Shown one piece after another: positions 53,052-62,661 of a DNA stretch of 64,000 nt. How positions within the stretch are numbered: the first letter of the stretch is position 1; each line of letters starts with the position of its first letter. The stretch is from positions 1 to 64,000 of the forward strand of contig JABLXV010000010.1 in assembly GCA_013177895.1 (NCBI GenBank), in the 5' to 3' direction. Both the position numbers and the translations under genes were made by a program. Origin of the DNA: Brevinematales bacterium (GTDB lineage: Bacteria; Spirochaetota; Brevinematia; Brevinematales; GWF1-51-8). The notes below the pieces were generated by a model. It saw nothing but the letters and a program-made list of their open reading frames with translations. It ran no database searches and was not told the DNA's origin.

Positions 53052-55265
53052 ATGACCTTCGAACGCGCAGTCGAATTATCAGGATTATCGAAAAGCGAGA
53101 TTCAACTGATAGAGAAACTTATTGACCGTAAACCGACCGTCGAGGAACTCGGCGTATTCGGCGCGCTCTGGAGCGAGCATTGCGGGTATAAGAATACCAA
53201 GCCGATGCTGAAGAAACTTCCCACTACGGGTAAGCATATTATCCAGGGGCCGGGCGAGAACGCCGGGGTGGTCGGTTTCGACGATTACGCGATCGTTTTC
53301 AAGATCGAGAGTCATAACCACCCGTCGGCGGTCGAGCCCTACGAGGGCGCGGCAACAGGCGTCGGCGGCATCCTCCGCGACATATTCGCGATGGGGGCTA
53401 TGCCTATCGCGATGGTCGACTCCCTCCGGTTCGGGCGGCGCGACTCGAAACGCACCCGCTATCTGGTCGGCGGCGTGATCGCGGGCATCAGCGACTACGG
53501 CAACCGCGTGGGGGTTCCCACTATCGCGGGCGAACTGGTGTTCGAGGACTCCTACGAGGGCAACCCGCTTGTGAACGTCATGTGCGTCGGGCTCGCGAAG
53601 AAGGACGGTATCTGCAAGGCGACCGCGATCGGCGAGGGCAACCTGATGTTTTACTACGGCTCGAAGACGGGCCGCGACGGACTCGGCGGCGCGACCTTCG
53701 CGTCGGCGGAACTCTCCAGCGAGGGCGAGGACAAACGCCCGTCGGTGCAGGTCGGAGACGCGTTCACCGAGAAACTTATCCTCGAGGCGACCCTCGAACT
53801 GATCGATAAAAAACTGGTCGTCGGTATCCAGGATATGGGCGCCGCGGGTATAACCAGTTCCTCGTGCGAAATGGCCGCCCGCGGAAATTCCTCCATCGAA
53901 ATAGATATCGATCAGGTTCCCGCGCGCGAAGAAAATATGTGCGCCTACGAGTTCCTCCTCTCCGAGAGCCAGGAGCGGATGCTTGCGACTGTCGAGCCCA
54001 AGATGCTGAATAAGGTTATCGAAGTGATAAAGAAGTACGAACTGGATCATGCCGTCATCGGGAGGGTCACGTCCCCTGTGACCGACAACCCCCGCGTCGT
54101 GGTACACGAGCATGGCAAGACGGTCGTCGATCTCCCTCTCCGTCCGCTGGTGCATGACGTCCCGCTGTACGTGCGCGATGTTATCCGCCCGGACTATCTC
54201 GATAAAGTAAAAAAGATTCCCGATTATAAAATTCCCGCGTATAAACAAGTCCTGCTCGACCTGCTCGCCGACCCGAATATCGCGTCGAAGGAGTGGGTGT
54301 ACGAACGGTACGATCACCATGTACAGACGAATCTGCTGGCGGAGCCGGTGATGGCCGGGGGCGCGATGCTCCGTGTCAAGGGCACTACTAAGGGGATTGC
54401 GATATCCACCGACGGGAACGGGCGTTATACGTATCTCGACCCGTACACAGGGGGCATGCAGTCGGTCGCGGAAGCGTGCCGGAATATTTCGTGCATGGGC
54501 GCCGAGCCCTACGGGATTACAAACTGCCTGAACTTCGGCAACCCCGAGAAACCGATGCCGTACTACCAGATGGTGAAAGCGATCGAGGGGATGGCGGACG
54601 CGTGCCGGAAGCTCGAAGCTCCGGTGACCGGGGGTAACGCCTCGCTGTATAATGAGACCGACGGCGAGCCGATACTCCCGACTATAGTTGTCGGCGCGGT
54701 CGGCGTGATAGACGATTATAATCTGTCGATGTTTAACGGGTTTAAGAAGGCCGGGGACAGGATAGCCCTGCTCGGCGCGAACAAAAATGAAATCGGCGGG
54801 AGTCTCTTTCTGACGAAGTATGCCGGAAAGGTCGCCGGGGAATGTCCGTCGCTCGATATCGATGCCGAAGTGCGGCTCCAGAAGCTTATCCGCGGCCTGA
54901 TCGCCCAGCAGAGGGTGCATTCCGCGCAGGATATTTCCGACGGCGGCCTCGCGGTCGCGCTCAGCGAATGCGCGGTTAACTCCGGCAGGTTCGGCGCGGC
55001 GGTCGATCTGCGGGACGATATCCCGCTCGACGCGCTTCTTTTCGGCGAGTCCCAGTCCCGCATTCTGATAAGCTATCCCGCGAACGATAAAGGGAATCTC
55101 GACGTGATCAAAGAACTCTGCCTCTCGCACGATATCCCGTTCACGGAGATCGGCGAGGTTACCGCCGACGGTAAAATATCTATTAAAGTAAATGGCAATC
55201 CCGTTATTGACGCAGGATTGGACGAAGTGACGAAGGCGTACCATACGAGGTATATAGAAGAATGA
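53052..55265 (+). CDS. purL: Phosphoribosylformylglycinamidine synthase subunit PurL (small type)
   Basis: The 737-residue enzyme catalyses FGAR to FGAM in purine synthesis with PurQ and PurS, which are not adjacent. Signatures are ALWSEHCGYKNTKPML (about 38-53), GPGENAGVVGFDDYAIVFKIESHNHPS, EGAATGVGGILRDIFAMGA and the second half GGAMLRVKGTTKGIAIS and TGGNASLYNE. The length is that of the non-fused bacterial form. It starts a tight run: the thioesterase gene overlaps its stop by 4 bp. Confidence 0.97.
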   Translation: MTFERAVELSGLSKSEIQLIEKLIDRKPTVEELGVFGALWSEHCGYKNTKPMLKKLPTTGKHIIQGPGENAGVVGFDDYAIVFKIESHNHPSAVEPYEGAATGVGGILRDIFAMGAMPIAMVDSLRFGRRDSKRTRYLVGGVIAGISDYGNRVGVPTIAGELVFEDSYEGNPLVNVMCVGLAKKDGICKATAIGEGNLMFYYGSKTGRDGLGGATFASAELSSEGEDKRPSVQVGDAFTEKLILEATLELIDKKLVVGIQDMGAAGITSSSCEMAARGNSSIEIDIDQVPAREENMCAYEFLLSESQERMLATVEPKMLNKVIEVIKKYELDHAVIGRVTSPVTDNPRVVVHEHGKTVVDLPLRPLVHDVPLYVRDVIRPDYLDKVKKIPDYKIPAYKQVLLDLLADPNIASKEWVYERYDHHVQTNLLAEPVMAGGAMLRVKGTTKGIAISTDGNGRYTYLDPYTGGMQSVAEACRNISCMGAEPYGITNCLNFGNPEKPMPYYQMVKAIEGMADACRKLEAPVTGGNASLYNETDGEPILPTIVVGAVGVIDDYNLSMFNGFKKAGDRIALLGANKNEIGGSLFLTKYAGKVAGECPSLDIDAEVRLQKLIRGLIAQQRVHSAQDISDGGLAVALSECAVNSGRFGAAVDLRDDIPLDALLFGESQSRILISYPANDKGNLDVIKELCLSHDIPFTEIGEVTADGKISIKVNGNPVIDAGLDEVTKAYHTRYIEE

Positions 55266-55660
55266 CGGAAGAATTCACCCTGTCCAACCGGTTCGTGGTC
55301 ATGCCGCGCGAGGCCAACCATTACGGGAATGTTCACGGCGGAGAAATCATGCACGCCGCGGACAATCTCGCTTACATGATCGCGAGCAGTTACAGCCGTA
55401 AGAATGTGGTGACCGCGCGGGTGAATGAAATAAACTTCAAGTCTCCGGTTAAGATAGGCGATATGGTAGAAATGGACGGGCGGATTACACGTGTCGGCAG
55501 GACGTCGATGGATGTGGAAATCTGCATCCGCGCGGAGAAACTTCGGACGGGGGAAAAGTTCGAGGTGGCGGACGCTCGGTTTACGATGGTCGCGGTGGAT
55601 TCCGGCGGCAGGCCCGTTCCGGTCAAAGACGACGAGGGAATAGAGAGAGGTGCTGTATGA
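55262..55660 (+). CDS. Acyl-CoA thioesterase (hotdog fold)
   Basis: The 132-residue protein has the YciA/BFIT-type hotdog pattern: VMPREANHYGNVHGGEIMHAADNLAYMIAS, with the catalytic-region N/H-G-G-x-I-M. It continues NVVTARVNEINFKSPVKIGDMVEM and ends before the basic tail. It hydrolyses acyl-CoA thioesters; chain preference is unknown. It overlaps purL and hisG by 4 bp each, so the three are translationally coupled. Confidence 0.88.
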   Translation: MTEEFTLSNRFVVMPREANHYGNVHGGEIMHAADNLAYMIASSYSRKNVVTARVNEINFKSPVKIGDMVEMDGRITRVGRTSMDVEICIRAEKLRTGEKFEVADARFTMVAVDSGGRPVPVKDDEGIERGAV

Positions 55661-56289
55661 TTACGATTGCGCTCCCGAAAGGGCGTTTAGGCGAGGAAGC
55701 GGAAGAGATTATGATAAAAGCGGGGGTTATCCGTAAAAAAATCCCGCAGGATTCCCGGAAACTGATCTTCGATCTGACCGATACGGTGCGGATTCTTCTT
55801 GTCCGCGCGCAGGATGTCGCTACCTATGTCGAGATGGGGACTGCCGATATCGGCATTGTCGGGAAGGATGTGCTGGTCGAGCATAACAGCGAAGTGCTCG
55901 AACTTACCGATCTGAAGCTGGGATACTGCAAGATGGTGGTCGCGGCGAAAAAAGGCGCGACGAAAGAGAATCTTTTATCGATGGATTTTTTAAAGGTCGG
56001 GACGAAATATCCCTCTATCGCGAAAAAATTCTTTTCGAATATTTCCATCCAATCGGAAATTATTAAACTGTACGGCTCGGTGGAACTAGCCGCGGTCACC
56101 GGGATGTCCGATTGCATTGTGGATATCGTATCCACCGGCGCGACGCTGAAAGATAACGGGCTCGAAGTGATCGAGGAGTTATTCGAATCGACCGCGCGCC
56201 TCGTCTGTAACCGTTCGTCCTACTACCGGGAGTTGGATGCGATTGAGGCGATGACCGGCGCGATCGCTAAAACGGTCGCCGGAGCCTGA
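55657..56289 (+). CDS. hisG: ATP phosphoribosyltransferase, short form
   Basis: The 210-residue HisG lacks the C-terminal regulatory domain and so belongs to the short form that needs HisZ, which is not in this window. Family motifs are TIALPKGRLGEEAEE (N-terminus), YVEMGTADIGIVGKDVLVEH and the PRPP loop region DCIVDIVSTGATLKDNGLEVIEE. It catalyses the first step of histidine synthesis. Other his genes are absent here. It overlaps the thioesterase gene by 4 bp. Confidence 0.95.
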   Translation: MITIALPKGRLGEEAEEIMIKAGVIRKKIPQDSRKLIFDLTDTVRILLVRAQDVATYVEMGTADIGIVGKDVLVEHNSEVLELTDLKLGYCKMVVAAKKGATKENLLSMDFLKVGTKYPSIAKKFFSNISIQSEIIKLYGSVELAAVTGMSDCIVDIVSTGATLKDNGLEVIEELFESTARLVCNRSSYYRELDAIEAMTGAIAKTVAGA

Positions 56290-56290
56290 C

Positions 56291-56731
56291 TTGGACGGCT
56301 CGGTTCTGCGCGTACTCGACGCGAATATTAACAGGGCGTGCGAGGGACTGCGGGTGGTCGAGGAAGTCGCGCGGTTCGTGCTCGATCACGCGGAGATGTC
56401 CGAACGGCTGAAATCCCTGCGCCACACCGTGCGATCCCTCATTGACCCTTCTCTATTATTACCGAACCGCGACAGCGTGAACGATGTCGGGATGGGCGTG
56501 CTGAGGTACGGTTCCGCCGAGCGTGACGGGATCCCCGCGATAGTCGGCGCGAATCTCAAGCGCGCGCAGGAGGCAATCCGGGTTATCGAGGAATTCTCGA
56601 AACTTTCCGAATTGAATATCCCGGTCGATAAAATCGCCGCGATTGAGCGCGCCCGTTTTGAAGTCTATACTATCGAGAAGGAATTAAACGACATAATCGA
56701 TAAAACCCCTGACGGGGGAGCGATATGCTGA
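56291..56731 (+). CDS. ThiD2-domain protein (thiamine-phosphate synthase N-terminal module)
   Basis: The TTG at 56291 is chosen: a GGAG lies 6 bp upstream and the protein start (LRVLDANINRACEGLRVVEEVARF) then matches the family. The 146-residue protein has RHTVRSLID and VNDVGMGVLRYGSAERDG and ends in ANLKRAQEAIRVIEEFSKL. This module (PF17792) is usually fused to ThiE; here it stands alone. It is thought to act in thiamine pyrimidine phosphorylation. It overlaps tsaD by 7 bp. Confidence 0.82.
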   Translation: MDGSVLRVLDANINRACEGLRVVEEVARFVLDHAEMSERLKSLRHTVRSLIDPSLLLPNRDSVNDVGMGVLRYGSAERDGIPAIVGANLKRAQEAIRVIEEFSKLSELNIPVDKIAAIERARFEVYTIEKELNDIIDKTPDGGAIC

Positions 56732-57741
56732 TACTGGGAATCGAGACCTCCTGCGACGAGACCTCCGCCGCGATTGTCGCCGACGGAACAAATATCCTGT
56801 CCAACGCGGTGTTTTCCCAGATCGAGATTCATAAAAAGTTCGACGGCGTAGTCCCCGAGGTCGCGTCGCGAAACCATCTGATAAAAATTATCGAAATTAT
56901 CGAGGAAGCGATGGGGGATATTCCCCTCGCGCGGATCGACGCGGTCGCGGTCACTAACGGGCCGGGATTGCTCGGTTCGCTCCTTGTCGGCCTCTCCACC
57001 GCGAAGGGCATCGCGTTTACGCGCGGCATCCCGCTGATCCCGGTGAACCATATCGAGGGGCATATGTACGCCCCGCACCTTGTCAACGATATCCCGTTCC
57101 CGTATATCGGGCTGGTCGCGTCGGGCGGGCATAGCCTCATATTCCGCGCCGATTCGTTCCATGACTACGAACTGATGGGGACGACTATCGACGACGCGGC
57201 GGGCGAGGCGTTCGACAAGGTAGCGAAAGTATTGGGGCTTGGCTATCCCGGCGGGCCGGAAATCGACCGCGCGGCGAAAGGGGGCGACCCGGAATTTATG
57301 AAGCTCCCGCGCATGCTCGCGGAACGCCCCGAAGACCGTTACAATTTCAGCTACAGCGGGCTCAAGACGGCGGTCGCGTTCCGTATGAAGGGGATGGCGA
57401 TGACCCCTGAGACGGTGAAAAATGTCGCCGCGAGCTTTCAGGCCGCCGCTATCGGCGCGCTCCTCCTGAAGGCGGGCAACGCGCTTGCCGATACCGGGAT
57501 AAAACGTCTCGTGGTATCGGGCGGCGTCGCCGCGAATTCCTTCCTCCGCGCGAGGCTGGATTTCTTGAGACAGGATGGAATTGAAGTTTATACTGCGCCG
57601 ATCGAGTATTGCGGGGATAACGCCGCGATGGTCGCCGGGCGCGGATATGTCGATTATGTCGCCGGGAAGACGGGAGACCTCCGTACCGACGCCTACTCGC
57701 GTCTGCCGTTCGTACAGAAAGGCAGGAGGGTGTTCGGATGA
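56725..57741 (+). CDS. tsaD: tRNA N6-threonylcarbamoyladenosine transferase TsaD
   Basis: The 338-residue ASKHA-fold protein has the start GIETSCDETSAAIV, the metal-binding VNHIEGHMYAPHL (His pair) and LVASGGHSLIF. It continues DDAAGEAFDKVAKVLGLGYPGGPEID and VVSGGVAANSFLRARL. It transfers threonylcarbamoyl to A37 of ANN-decoding tRNAs with TsaB and TsaE, which are not nearby. Length is normal. It overlaps both neighbours by a few bases. Confidence 0.97.
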   Translation: MLILGIETSCDETSAAIVADGTNILSNAVFSQIEIHKKFDGVVPEVASRNHLIKIIEIIEEAMGDIPLARIDAVAVTNGPGLLGSLLVGLSTAKGIAFTRGIPLIPVNHIEGHMYAPHLVNDIPFPYIGLVASGGHSLIFRADSFHDYELMGTTIDDAAGEAFDKVAKVLGLGYPGGPEIDRAAKGGDPEFMKLPRMLAERPEDRYNFSYSGLKTAVAFRMKGMAMTPETVKNVAASFQAAAIGALLLKAGNALADTGIKRLVVSGGVAANSFLRARLDFLRQDGIEVYTAPIEYCGDNAAMVAGRGYVDYVAGKTGDLRTDAYSRLPFVQKGRRVFG

Positions 57742-59447
57742 AACGCGCCGCGCTGTTTATCTGCCGTTCGGGACATTCCCACGGTATGGGGCATCTCGTC
57801 CGCATGTCGCGTTTCGCGCGGGTATTGCAGGACTCGGGGTGGGACGTGCGGTTGGGCGTGATTTCCGGCGACGCCGGAATTATCAATAAAACGTCCGGCA
57901 TAACCGAAGGTTTGGACGCATTCCGGTTCGGCGAGGAGGAACTCGCGGGAATTCTGCCGGGCGCGGATGTGATATTCGCCGATATGCGGGAGATTTCGCA
58001 GGGGCTGAACGACGTCCTCCGGGGCGCGGGGAAGCCTGTCATGGTGTTCGACGATTACGGCGCCGCGCGGGATACCTCGGAAGCGGTCGCGAATATCCTG
58101 CCTCATTATGCCGACAAACGGGCTAATTTTACCGGCATCCGTCTCAATCCCGTGAAGACTATCGAAGGCAGCGGCGAGGGAATACTGATAGCGTTCGGGG
58201 GCAGCGATCCTGCCGGGATAGGCCTGCGCGCGGCAAAGGCGCTCGCCGGAAAGGGCAGGCCGGTCTATTGGATACGCGGGCCTCTCGCACCCGGCGAGGA
58301 TGTTCCTGAATTACCCGGCGTAGAGATCGTCCAATCGCCGCCTGAGATTATGACGTACCTCGCGAAATGCAGTACGGTTATTACTACTGTCGGGATGACG
58401 ATGATCGAAGCGCTCGCGGGCGGCAGGAAAGTAGTCGCGATCCACCCTACGATCTATCACGCGAGAGTCGGCGCGTCGGTCGATGGAATAATCGACCTCG
58501 GCCTCCATACCCTTTTTTCCCCGTTCGCCCTTCGCAAGGTATGCGGGAAATTATCCGAACAGGGCGGCGGGATGATATGGGATACGCGCGAATCGAGCGC
58601 ATGGATAAAAGAAACCGCGGATACGCTCGCGGAAAACGGCGCGGCGGTCTGCCCGGTATGCGGGAGCGTGAAGCGCGCGGCAATGTTCCGCGACGGCTCA
58701 ATAAGCCTGTTCGAGTGCCTCCATTGCCGCAGCAACTACCGTTACGGCACAGCCCGCGCGGAGGAAAATTATCAGGAAAACTATTTTGAGGAAACCTATA
58801 AAAAGGCATACGGCAAGACCTACGACGAGGATATCGCGGCGATCCGGGGATATTCCGCCCGGCGGCTTGAAATAATCGAAGGGCTTACCGGAGGCGCGCG
58901 CGGGAAAAAAATTCTCGATATCGGGTGCGCTATCGGCGTATTTCTCGATACGGCGCGCGCGAGGGGATGGGATATTGCCGGCGCCGAGGTGAGCGAATAC
59001 GCATGCCGCGCGGCGGAGCGGCGTTTCGGTATCCGTCCCGCCGGTAGTATCGGCGCGGTTACGGGGAGTTTCGACGCGGTAACGTTATGGTTCACCCTCG
59101 AGCATATGCATGACCCGGCCGCGCTTCTGCGGAAAGCGCACGGGATGACGAACCCCGGCGGGATACTCGCGATGGGGCTTCCGCACGCGGAGGGATGGTT
59201 CGCGGCGGGCAACAGGAAGGGGTATACCGCGGTACGCCCGAGGGAGCACGAGTTCGAACCGTCGATATCCGCGATCGGCGAACTCCTTACCCGAACCGGA
59301 TATACGGTAACGGAGATAAAAATATTCGGACTGCACCCGGAGCGGATAGGCCTGCCGGGGTGGGATATTATAAAAAAGATACAGGAAATAACACAGAAGG
59401 GAGATACATTCGAAATCTATGCGCGAAAAACTAGTTCACCCGATTGA
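57738..59447 (+). CDS. Fusion of a PseG-like glycosyltransferase/hydrolase domain and a methyltransferase
   Basis: The 569-residue protein has an N-terminal GT-B-like half (about 1-290) resembling PseG/SpsG: FICRSGHSHGMGHLVRMSRFA, MVFDDYG, ILIAFGGSDPAGIGLRAAKAL and TVGMTMIEALAGGRKVVAIHP. A zinc-ribbon-like link follows (CPVCGS and ECLHC, about 304-330). The C-terminal class I methyltransferase has SAM motif I KILDIGCAIGVFLDTAR and VTLWFTLEHMHDPAALLRKA. PseG removes UDP in nonulosonate synthesis. The fusion suggests modified sugar-nucleotide or glycan chemistry, but no pse genes are nearby. It overlaps tsaD (4 bp) and dus (29 bp). Confidence 0.85.
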   Translation: MKRAALFICRSGHSHGMGHLVRMSRFARVLQDSGWDVRLGVISGDAGIINKTSGITEGLDAFRFGEEELAGILPGADVIFADMREISQGLNDVLRGAGKPVMVFDDYGAARDTSEAVANILPHYADKRANFTGIRLNPVKTIEGSGEGILIAFGGSDPAGIGLRAAKALAGKGRPVYWIRGPLAPGEDVPELPGVEIVQSPPEIMTYLAKCSTVITTVGMTMIEALAGGRKVVAIHPTIYHARVGASVDGIIDLGLHTLFSPFALRKVCGKLSEQGGGMIWDTRESSAWIKETADTLAENGAAVCPVCGSVKRAAMFRDGSISLFECLHCRSNYRYGTARAEENYQENYFEETYKKAYGKTYDEDIAAIRGYSARRLEIIEGLTGGARGKKILDIGCAIGVFLDTARARGWDIAGAEVSEYACRAAERRFGIRPAGSIGAVTGSFDAVTLWFTLEHMHDPAALLRKAHGMTNPGGILAMGLPHAEGWFAAGNRKGYTAVRPREHEFEPSISAIGELLTRTGYTVTEIKIFGLHPERIGLPGWDIIKKIQEITQKGDTFEIYARKTSSPD

Positions 59448-60417
59448 AGTCGCGGGAGTGACGGTTCCCAATAATTTATGGTTTGCGCCGCTTGCGGGAT
59501 ATTCCTACCACGCGCTCCGGGTGACCGCGAAAAAGAACGGCGCGGGGCTGACCTATACCGAGATGATCAGTGTTGAAGGGATAGTGCGCGGCGATAAACG
59601 GACGATGCGGATGGCGGCGCCGGAGGACGGGAACACCGCCGTGCAGTTATTCGGCGGGGCGGAGCCGGAAAAATTCCATAACGCCGCGAAGATTATGATG
59701 CGGGAATTCGGATATAAAATAGTCGACATCAATTTCGGATGCCCCGTCAGGAAGGTAATCCGTATCGGCGCGGGCTCGTGCCTGCTGAAAGAACCTTCGG
59801 CGATGGGCGAGATCGTGCGCGCGGTGAAGGAAACGGGCGCGGTGGTGTCCGCGAAAATCCGCGCGGGTTACTCCTCAGTCAATATAGAAAAAACTGTCCC
59901 GATAATCGACGAGGCCGGCGCGGATATAATTATCGTGCACCCGCGTCTCGCGACGCAGATGTTCGGCGGCACGGCGGACTGGGACTTGATTTCCCGCGCG
60001 CGTGAGATGACCCGCCGGATACTGATCGGCAACGGCGATATCGACTCTCCCGAGACCGCGCTTGCGAGACTGCGGGAATCGAAGGTAGACGGCATTATGC
60101 TGGGACGCGCGGCGATCGCGAAACCGTACCTTTTCAGGTTAATCGCCGACCTCGATCGAACAGGGTCGTATGCCAGTCCGACGCTACCGGAAGTGCGGGA
60201 CGGACTGATTGAATTCGCGCGCCTCTTTGTCGCGACATCCCATGCGCGAAGCCTTTCGCCTCTGCGGTCGGCGGCGCTTAGCACGGTGAAGAGTATGGGG
60301 AACAGCCGCGAGGTTCGCGGGAAGGTATCGAGCGTTACAACATTAGACGAATTGATCGAGGCATTGGACGGATGGCACGAACGGGAGGGTTACCCGCATG
60401 AAACAACTGCTCATTGA
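59419..60417 (+). CDS. tRNA-dihydrouridine synthase family protein
   Basis: The 332-residue FMN TIM-barrel enzyme starts with NNLWFAPLAGYSYHALRVTAKKNGAGLTYTEMIS. It has the catalytic cysteine in DINFGCPVRKVIRIGAGSCLLK and the FMN-phosphate loops KIRAGYSS, IIVHPRLATQMFGG and LIGNGDIDSPETALARL. Dus enzymes reduce uridines in the tRNA D-loop using NADPH. The specific subfamily cannot be fixed by eye, so no symbol is given. It overlaps both neighbours (29 and 20 bp). Confidence 0.93.
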   Translation: MREKLVHPIEVAGVTVPNNLWFAPLAGYSYHALRVTAKKNGAGLTYTEMISVEGIVRGDKRTMRMAAPEDGNTAVQLFGGAEPEKFHNAAKIMMREFGYKIVDINFGCPVRKVIRIGAGSCLLKEPSAMGEIVRAVKETGAVVSAKIRAGYSSVNIEKTVPIIDEAGADIIIVHPRLATQMFGGTADWDLISRAREMTRRILIGNGDIDSPETALARLRESKVDGIMLGRAAIAKPYLFRLIADLDRTGSYASPTLPEVRDGLIEFARLFVATSHARSLSPLRSAALSTVKSMGNSREVRGKVSSVTTLDELIEALDGWHEREGYPHETTAH

Positions 60418-61348
60418 CGCCTTCGGGCTTATCAGGACTTATAAAAATGTATACCTGATTACGGCGCTGATATTTATCATCGGGGTCGTCATCGGTATGT
60501 TCGGCTATGCGGGCGAACCGTTCCCGCTCGCGCTGATGCTGAACGGGATTTTCGGCGCGGAGGGGAACGATTTTTGGATCACACTGTTTAATTCCGTGAA
60601 GATCGCGATTTTTATGCTGACCTTCGGGGTCATCGTGATTATCCCGCTATTCATTACGTTGTTTCAGGGTATGACGCTCGGGATGACATTGATGCTTCTG
60701 CCCAAGTGGACGGACGGATGGACGGCGGCGGTTTATCTCGTGCTGACGGGAATCCTGTTCTATCCCGCGATTATACTGACCGGGGGGAACGGCGCGATTT
60801 TAGGGCTGAAACTGATCCGGCAGATAAAGGAGCGCTCATGGAGCGCTCTCCTGCAGGAGACGGCGGTACTGACGATGACCCTCGTGCTTCCCGTCCTGCT
60901 GTTATCGGCGCTACTCCGTTACGGGGTAGCCTCGCAGGTAATCGGGGATTATGTAGAGAGGCATACTTCTACGGCGTCCGCCGCAGATGCGGAGAAAGTA
61001 CTGCTGAACAACGGTTATTTTATCGCCGGGAGAGCCGTCGATCCCGCGGGATTTCAGATTTTTAAGACCGCCTTCGCGGTCGAGGGTAAACACCCGGACA
61101 CTATCCCCCCCGTGCTGAGTTTCACTAATAAGGAAGGGATGAAGATAGGGGTATGTTACTGTTGGGAGACGAACCTGATGATGGTAATGCAGAGTAATAA
61201 AATATCCGCCCCGCAAAATCAATTAGTGTATTCAGATAACGGGAATCCTCCTCTAATAGAAATAAATTTCGCGGGGAGTAATCAGGTTATCGGCGGTATA
61301 ATGACCGGATTAAGCGATCTGGGTTACCGGGTCTGGATTTCCAAATAA
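60398..61348 (+). CDS. SpoIIM family (stage II sporulation protein M-like) membrane protein
   Basis: The 316-residue protein has an N-terminal cytosolic helix and at least four membrane segments, including YLITALIFIIGVVIGMFGY and VIVIIPLFITLFQGMTLGMTLML. These are typical of the SpoIIM/DUF95 family (PF01944). A C-terminal soluble domain follows (about 195-316). The family is widespread in non-sporulating bacteria, so sporulation is not implied. It overlaps the dus gene by 20 bp. The extra domain is of unknown function. Confidence 0.8.
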   Translation: MKQLLIDAFGLIRTYKNVYLITALIFIIGVVIGMFGYAGEPFPLALMLNGIFGAEGNDFWITLFNSVKIAIFMLTFGVIVIIPLFITLFQGMTLGMTLMLLPKWTDGWTAAVYLVLTGILFYPAIILTGGNGAILGLKLIRQIKERSWSALLQETAVLTMTLVLPVLLLSALLRYGVASQVIGDYVERHTSTASAADAEKVLLNNGYFIAGRAVDPAGFQIFKTAFAVEGKHPDTIPPVLSFTNKEGMKIGVCYCWETNLMMVMQSNKISAPQNQLVYSDNGNPPLIEINFAGSNQVIGGIMTGLSDLGYRVWISK

Positions 61349-61418
61349 TGTATAGAAAATAAAATTATCCTTGAAAAATATTTGTTATTGATACATAATA
61401 TAGCTCTAGGAGGAAGGT

Positions 61419-61697
61419 ATGGAAGGTGTCGTGCACGATCCGGAGAATAAGACATTTTTTATCGAAGCCGACGGATACCGTTCCTATATGAAGTACCGGA
61501 AGATTTCAGACACAGTCCTCGAATACTATACCACCTATGTCCCGGAGGAACTCAGAAGCCGGGGTCTCGCCCAGCAAGTAGTCAAGACGGCGCTGGATTT
61601 TGCGCGCGAAAACAATATGAAAGTCATACCTGCTTGTTCCTTTGTAGATAAGTACTTACAGAAAAATAAAGAATATCAGGATCTAAGATCTAATTGA
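61419..61697 (+). CDS. Short GNAT-like N-acetyltransferase (YjdJ type)
   Basis: The 92-residue protein is a minimal GNAT domain: FIEADGYRSYMKYRKISDTVLEYYTTYVPEELRSRGLAQQVVKTALDFARE, then VIPACSFVDKYLQKNKEYQDL. The motif is RSRGLAQQ. This short class often modifies small-molecule or ribosome-linked targets. An AGGAGGAAGG site precedes the ATG. The Gfo/Idh gene follows after 10 bp. Confidence 0.88.
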   Translation: MEGVVHDPENKTFFIEADGYRSYMKYRKISDTVLEYYTTYVPEELRSRGLAQQVVKTALDFARENNMKVIPACSFVDKYLQKNKEYQDLRSN

Positions 61698-61707
61698 GGG
61701 TAAACCA

Positions 61708-62661
61708 ATGCTGAAAGTCGGTGTAGTTGGAATCGGCCATATGGGCCGTTATCATGTTAACATCCTGTCCATTATTTCTAAAGCTGAACTTGCCGCCGTA
61801 TGTGACTCCGATGCAGAGGCGGTCAAGAAAACCTCCGAAGCGTACAATATCAAAGGATATACCGATTACGATGAGTTTCTGGATCAGGTGGATGCGGTTA
61901 TCGTGGCCGTCCCGACCTTCCTGCATTTTAAGTTCGCATCGAGGGCGTTGGAAAAAGGCAAGCATGTGCTGGTAGAGAAACCGATTACCGAGACAATATC
62001 CGACGCCGAGAAGCTGATTGAAATGGCTGAGAAGAAAGACCTTTTCCTGCAGGTGGGTCATGTAGAACGGTTTAACGCCGCCGTACAGGAACTCGAGCAT
62101 ATTGTGAAGAATCCCTACCTGATACAGGCGCAGCGGCTCGGGCCGCGCAGCCGTATTGTCGATGTGGGAGTGGTGCTCGATCTGATGATTCACGATGTGG
62201 ATATTATTCTCGCTATCGCGGGCGCGCCTGTTAAGGAAATAACCGCCTATGGTAAAAAAATCTACAGTAACCATGAGGATCTCGCCAACGTATCCCTACT
62301 GTTCGAAAACGGGGTTATCGCGAATATCGCGGCAAGCCGTGTCACCGATAATAAAGTGCGCACGCTCTCGATCTCGCAGGAAGGATCGTTTGTACTCCTC
62401 GATTACGCCACGCAGGATATTACCATATTCCGCCAGCCTCACACCGAATATCTTGTGATGCGCGAGGAAATTAAATATACGCAGGAATCTATAGTCGAAC
62501 GCATGTTCGTGCATAAGGATAATGCGCTGAAGCTGGAACTCGAACATTTCATCGAGTGCGTCAGCGAGGGGCGCGAACCGGATTATCATTCCGAAGCCGA
62601 CATCAGCGCGCTTAAACTGGCTACGGAAATAACGAAGAGGATATATGAAAAAGGAATTTAA
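61708..62661 (+). CDS. Gfo/Idh/MocA family oxidoreductase
   Basis: The 317-residue protein has a Rossmann start ([18 protein letters not shown]), the conserved EKP motif [17 protein letters not shown] and the C-terminal substrate domain with [18 protein letters not shown]. It is an NAD(P)-dependent sugar or polyol dehydrogenase-type protein. The substrate is unknown. It overlaps the start of trpB by 17 bp. Confidence 0.9.
   Translation: MLKVGVVGIGHMGRYHVNILSIISKAELAAVCDSDAEAVKKTSEAYNIKGYTDYDEFLDQVDAVIVAVPTFLHFKFASRALEKGKHVLVEKPITETISDAEKLIEMAEKKDLFLQVGHVERFNAAVQELEHIVKNPYLIQAQRLGPRSRIVDVGVVLDLMIHDVDIILAIAGAPVKEITAYGKKIYSNHEDLANVSLLFENGVIANIAASRVTDNKVRTLSISQEGSFVLLDYATQDITIFRQPHTEYLVMREEIKYTQESIVERMFVHKDNALKLELEHFIECVSEGREPDYHSEADISALKLATEITKRIYEKGI

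Noticed and set aside
53085-55244. Minus-strand open frame of 719 codons
   Set aside because: It is a shadow of purL on the opposite strand, with no ribosome site and no recognisable domain.
60398-61348. Evidence for sporulation from the SpoIIM-like gene
   Set aside because: SpoIIM-family proteins are widespread in non-sporulating bacteria, and no other sporulation gene is present.
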